Origin: Moraxella sp035181385
GTDB taxonomy: Bacteria; Pseudomonadota; Gammaproteobacteria; Pseudomonadales; Moraxellaceae
Assembly: GCF_035181385.1 (NCBI RefSeq)
Contig: NZ_JAXCJK010000002.1
Span: 1-64,000 of the forward strand
Reading direction: 5' to 3'
Length of the DNA stretch: 64,000 nt
Every line of letters starts with the position of its first letter. Position 1 is the stretch's first letter. Positions 63,110 to 64,000 of the stretch are shown here, in pieces. The notes below the pieces were generated by a model, which searched no databases, was not told the DNA's origin, and saw only the letters and a list, made by a program, of their open reading frames with translations. Both the position numbers and the translations under genes were made by a program.

Positions 63110-63404
63110 CTCATTACTTTACTTTTGACTTGATTAAATTGATGGCAGACGGCAATTTTTGCCAAAAAACAATAAAATAACAATAAAACCGCTATTATAA
63201 CAGCTTTTGGGCAATTTGTGATAAGATTGATGGTAATCACTGATAAAAGCATGGATTTGGCGAAATAAAACCAAAACAAACCACCATGCAATAAACATCA
63301 TTTCCCCTTGCACTTATTAAAAATCCTCTTATAATAGATGAGTCAAAAAGCCCACTCTTTTGTTGCAATGTCAAGCACCAACCAAATAAAGCCCTAAACC
63401 ACAA

Positions 63405-64000
63405 TGAAATTACAATTCTGGCAGCATCTTTACCCCACCAAAAAAGACAGTCAACCACCGTCTTTGGGTGCCTTATTTGCCAAAACAAAACGCTCAAAAA
63501 GCGTGGTTACTGCCATATTTTGTTGTGCCATACTGCTACCAAACATCACACCTGTATATGCAGGCGTATTTGACCCATTATTAAAGATTTTATTGCCACT
63601 TTATAAAAAAAATAATCAAAACGATAAAGATGATGATTTGGCAGAAGAAGAGCCAGTTCAGCTCATTGATGATGGTAAAGATGATGACTATGTACCTGCA
63701 CACCACAGCCTAACTGACTTGCTGGCTGATGATATCTCAACCAAAGAAGATGTGCCAACGCTGGATACGCCAGACTTATATGCACTGTTGATGGCAGAGT
63801 TTGCTGTTGACCGTGGCAATATTGAGCAGGCTTTGGCGATTTATAAAGCCGAATCATTCAAAGCCAATGCCACCGCAGTTTTTGAGCGAGCACTCAGCCT
63901 ATCTATTGAATATGAGCAACCACAAGAATCTCTTGTCTTTGCAAATACTTGGCAGGCCAAAAATCCTGATCACATTCCTGCATGGTTTTATATAACACAT
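63405..64000 (+). CDS. TPR-repeat protein, 3' end beyond window
   Basis: The frame from the ATG at 63405 is open to the end of the window (198 codons visible). A basic N-terminus is followed by a membrane or signal segment (SVVTAIFCCAILLPNITPVY), an acidic linker (KDDDLAEEEPVQLIDDGKDD) and the first tetratricopeptide-like helices (YALLMAEFAVDRGNIEQALA, IYKAESFKANATAVFERALS). In relatives a large TPR protein lies divergent to hemA, upstream of lolB and ispE. Only the N-terminal part is present; function unknown. Confidence 0.82.

Overview
This AT-rich window is a chromosomal segment from a Moraxellaceae gammaproteobacterium, most likely a Moraxella species. Evidence: the Afe/Yfe-type metal ABC operon, the pilMNOPQ-aroK-aroB block, adjacent map and glnD genes, a tmRNA whose tag reads ANDETYALAA, and a solitary Cas12a-type CRISPR repeat resembling Moraxella repeats. 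Most of it is ordinary housekeeping chromosome, interrupted by two accessory patches (about 7.28-11.0 kb and about 52.7-60.5 kb).

Layout. 1-5 kb: metal uptake operon afeABCD on the minus strand with a Fur-box-like site upstream. 5.1-7.2 kb: thrS behind a structured leader whose first hairpin looks like a tRNA-Thr anticodon arm. 7.28-11.0 kb: accessory patch with an IS1595-family element, a leucine-rich-repeat gene, a truncated phospholipase D-like gene, one orphan 36-nt type V-A CRISPR repeat, fragments of two decayed genes and an unusual ABC exporter. 11-23.5 kb: serS, a YcxB-like membrane protein, dps, gloA, a carbonic anhydrase, and the type IV pilus assembly operon pilM-N-O-P-Q followed by aroK, aroB and a DamX-position membrane protein. 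23.7-28.3 kb: nadE (with a structured leader), ribF, a UPF0149 protein, a coiled-coil protein and zapA. 28.5-33 kb: a TAXI-type TRAP transporter (binding protein, DUF1850 protein, fused permease) and a glutaminyl cyclase. 33-52.3 kb: clpB, an AhpD-like protein, a COG2984-type ABC importer with two tandem binding proteins, a lipoprotein, cmoM, rsmE, fadH, a TIGR01244 protein, map, glnD and a WG-repeat protein.

52.37-60.5 kb: tmRNA, a 10-bp tandem repeat, the first ten codons of a lost integrase, tRNA-Ser(GGA), remnants of Fic and HicB genes and an XRE regulator. These lead into the most interesting locus: a winged-helix regulator lacking its WYL domain, a 786-residue dynamin-like GTPase, a 565-residue LeoA-type dynamin-like GTPase and, overlapping its 3' end, a HEPN-domain protein with an intact RNxxxH motif. 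The GTPase pair matches the published Eleos (LeoA/LeoBC) phage-defence architecture. The coupled HEPN protein suggests a dynamin-triggered RNase variant that I do not know to be described.

60.5-64 kb returns to core genes: a class V aminotransferase, hemA and, divergent from it, the start of a TPR protein that runs off the window.
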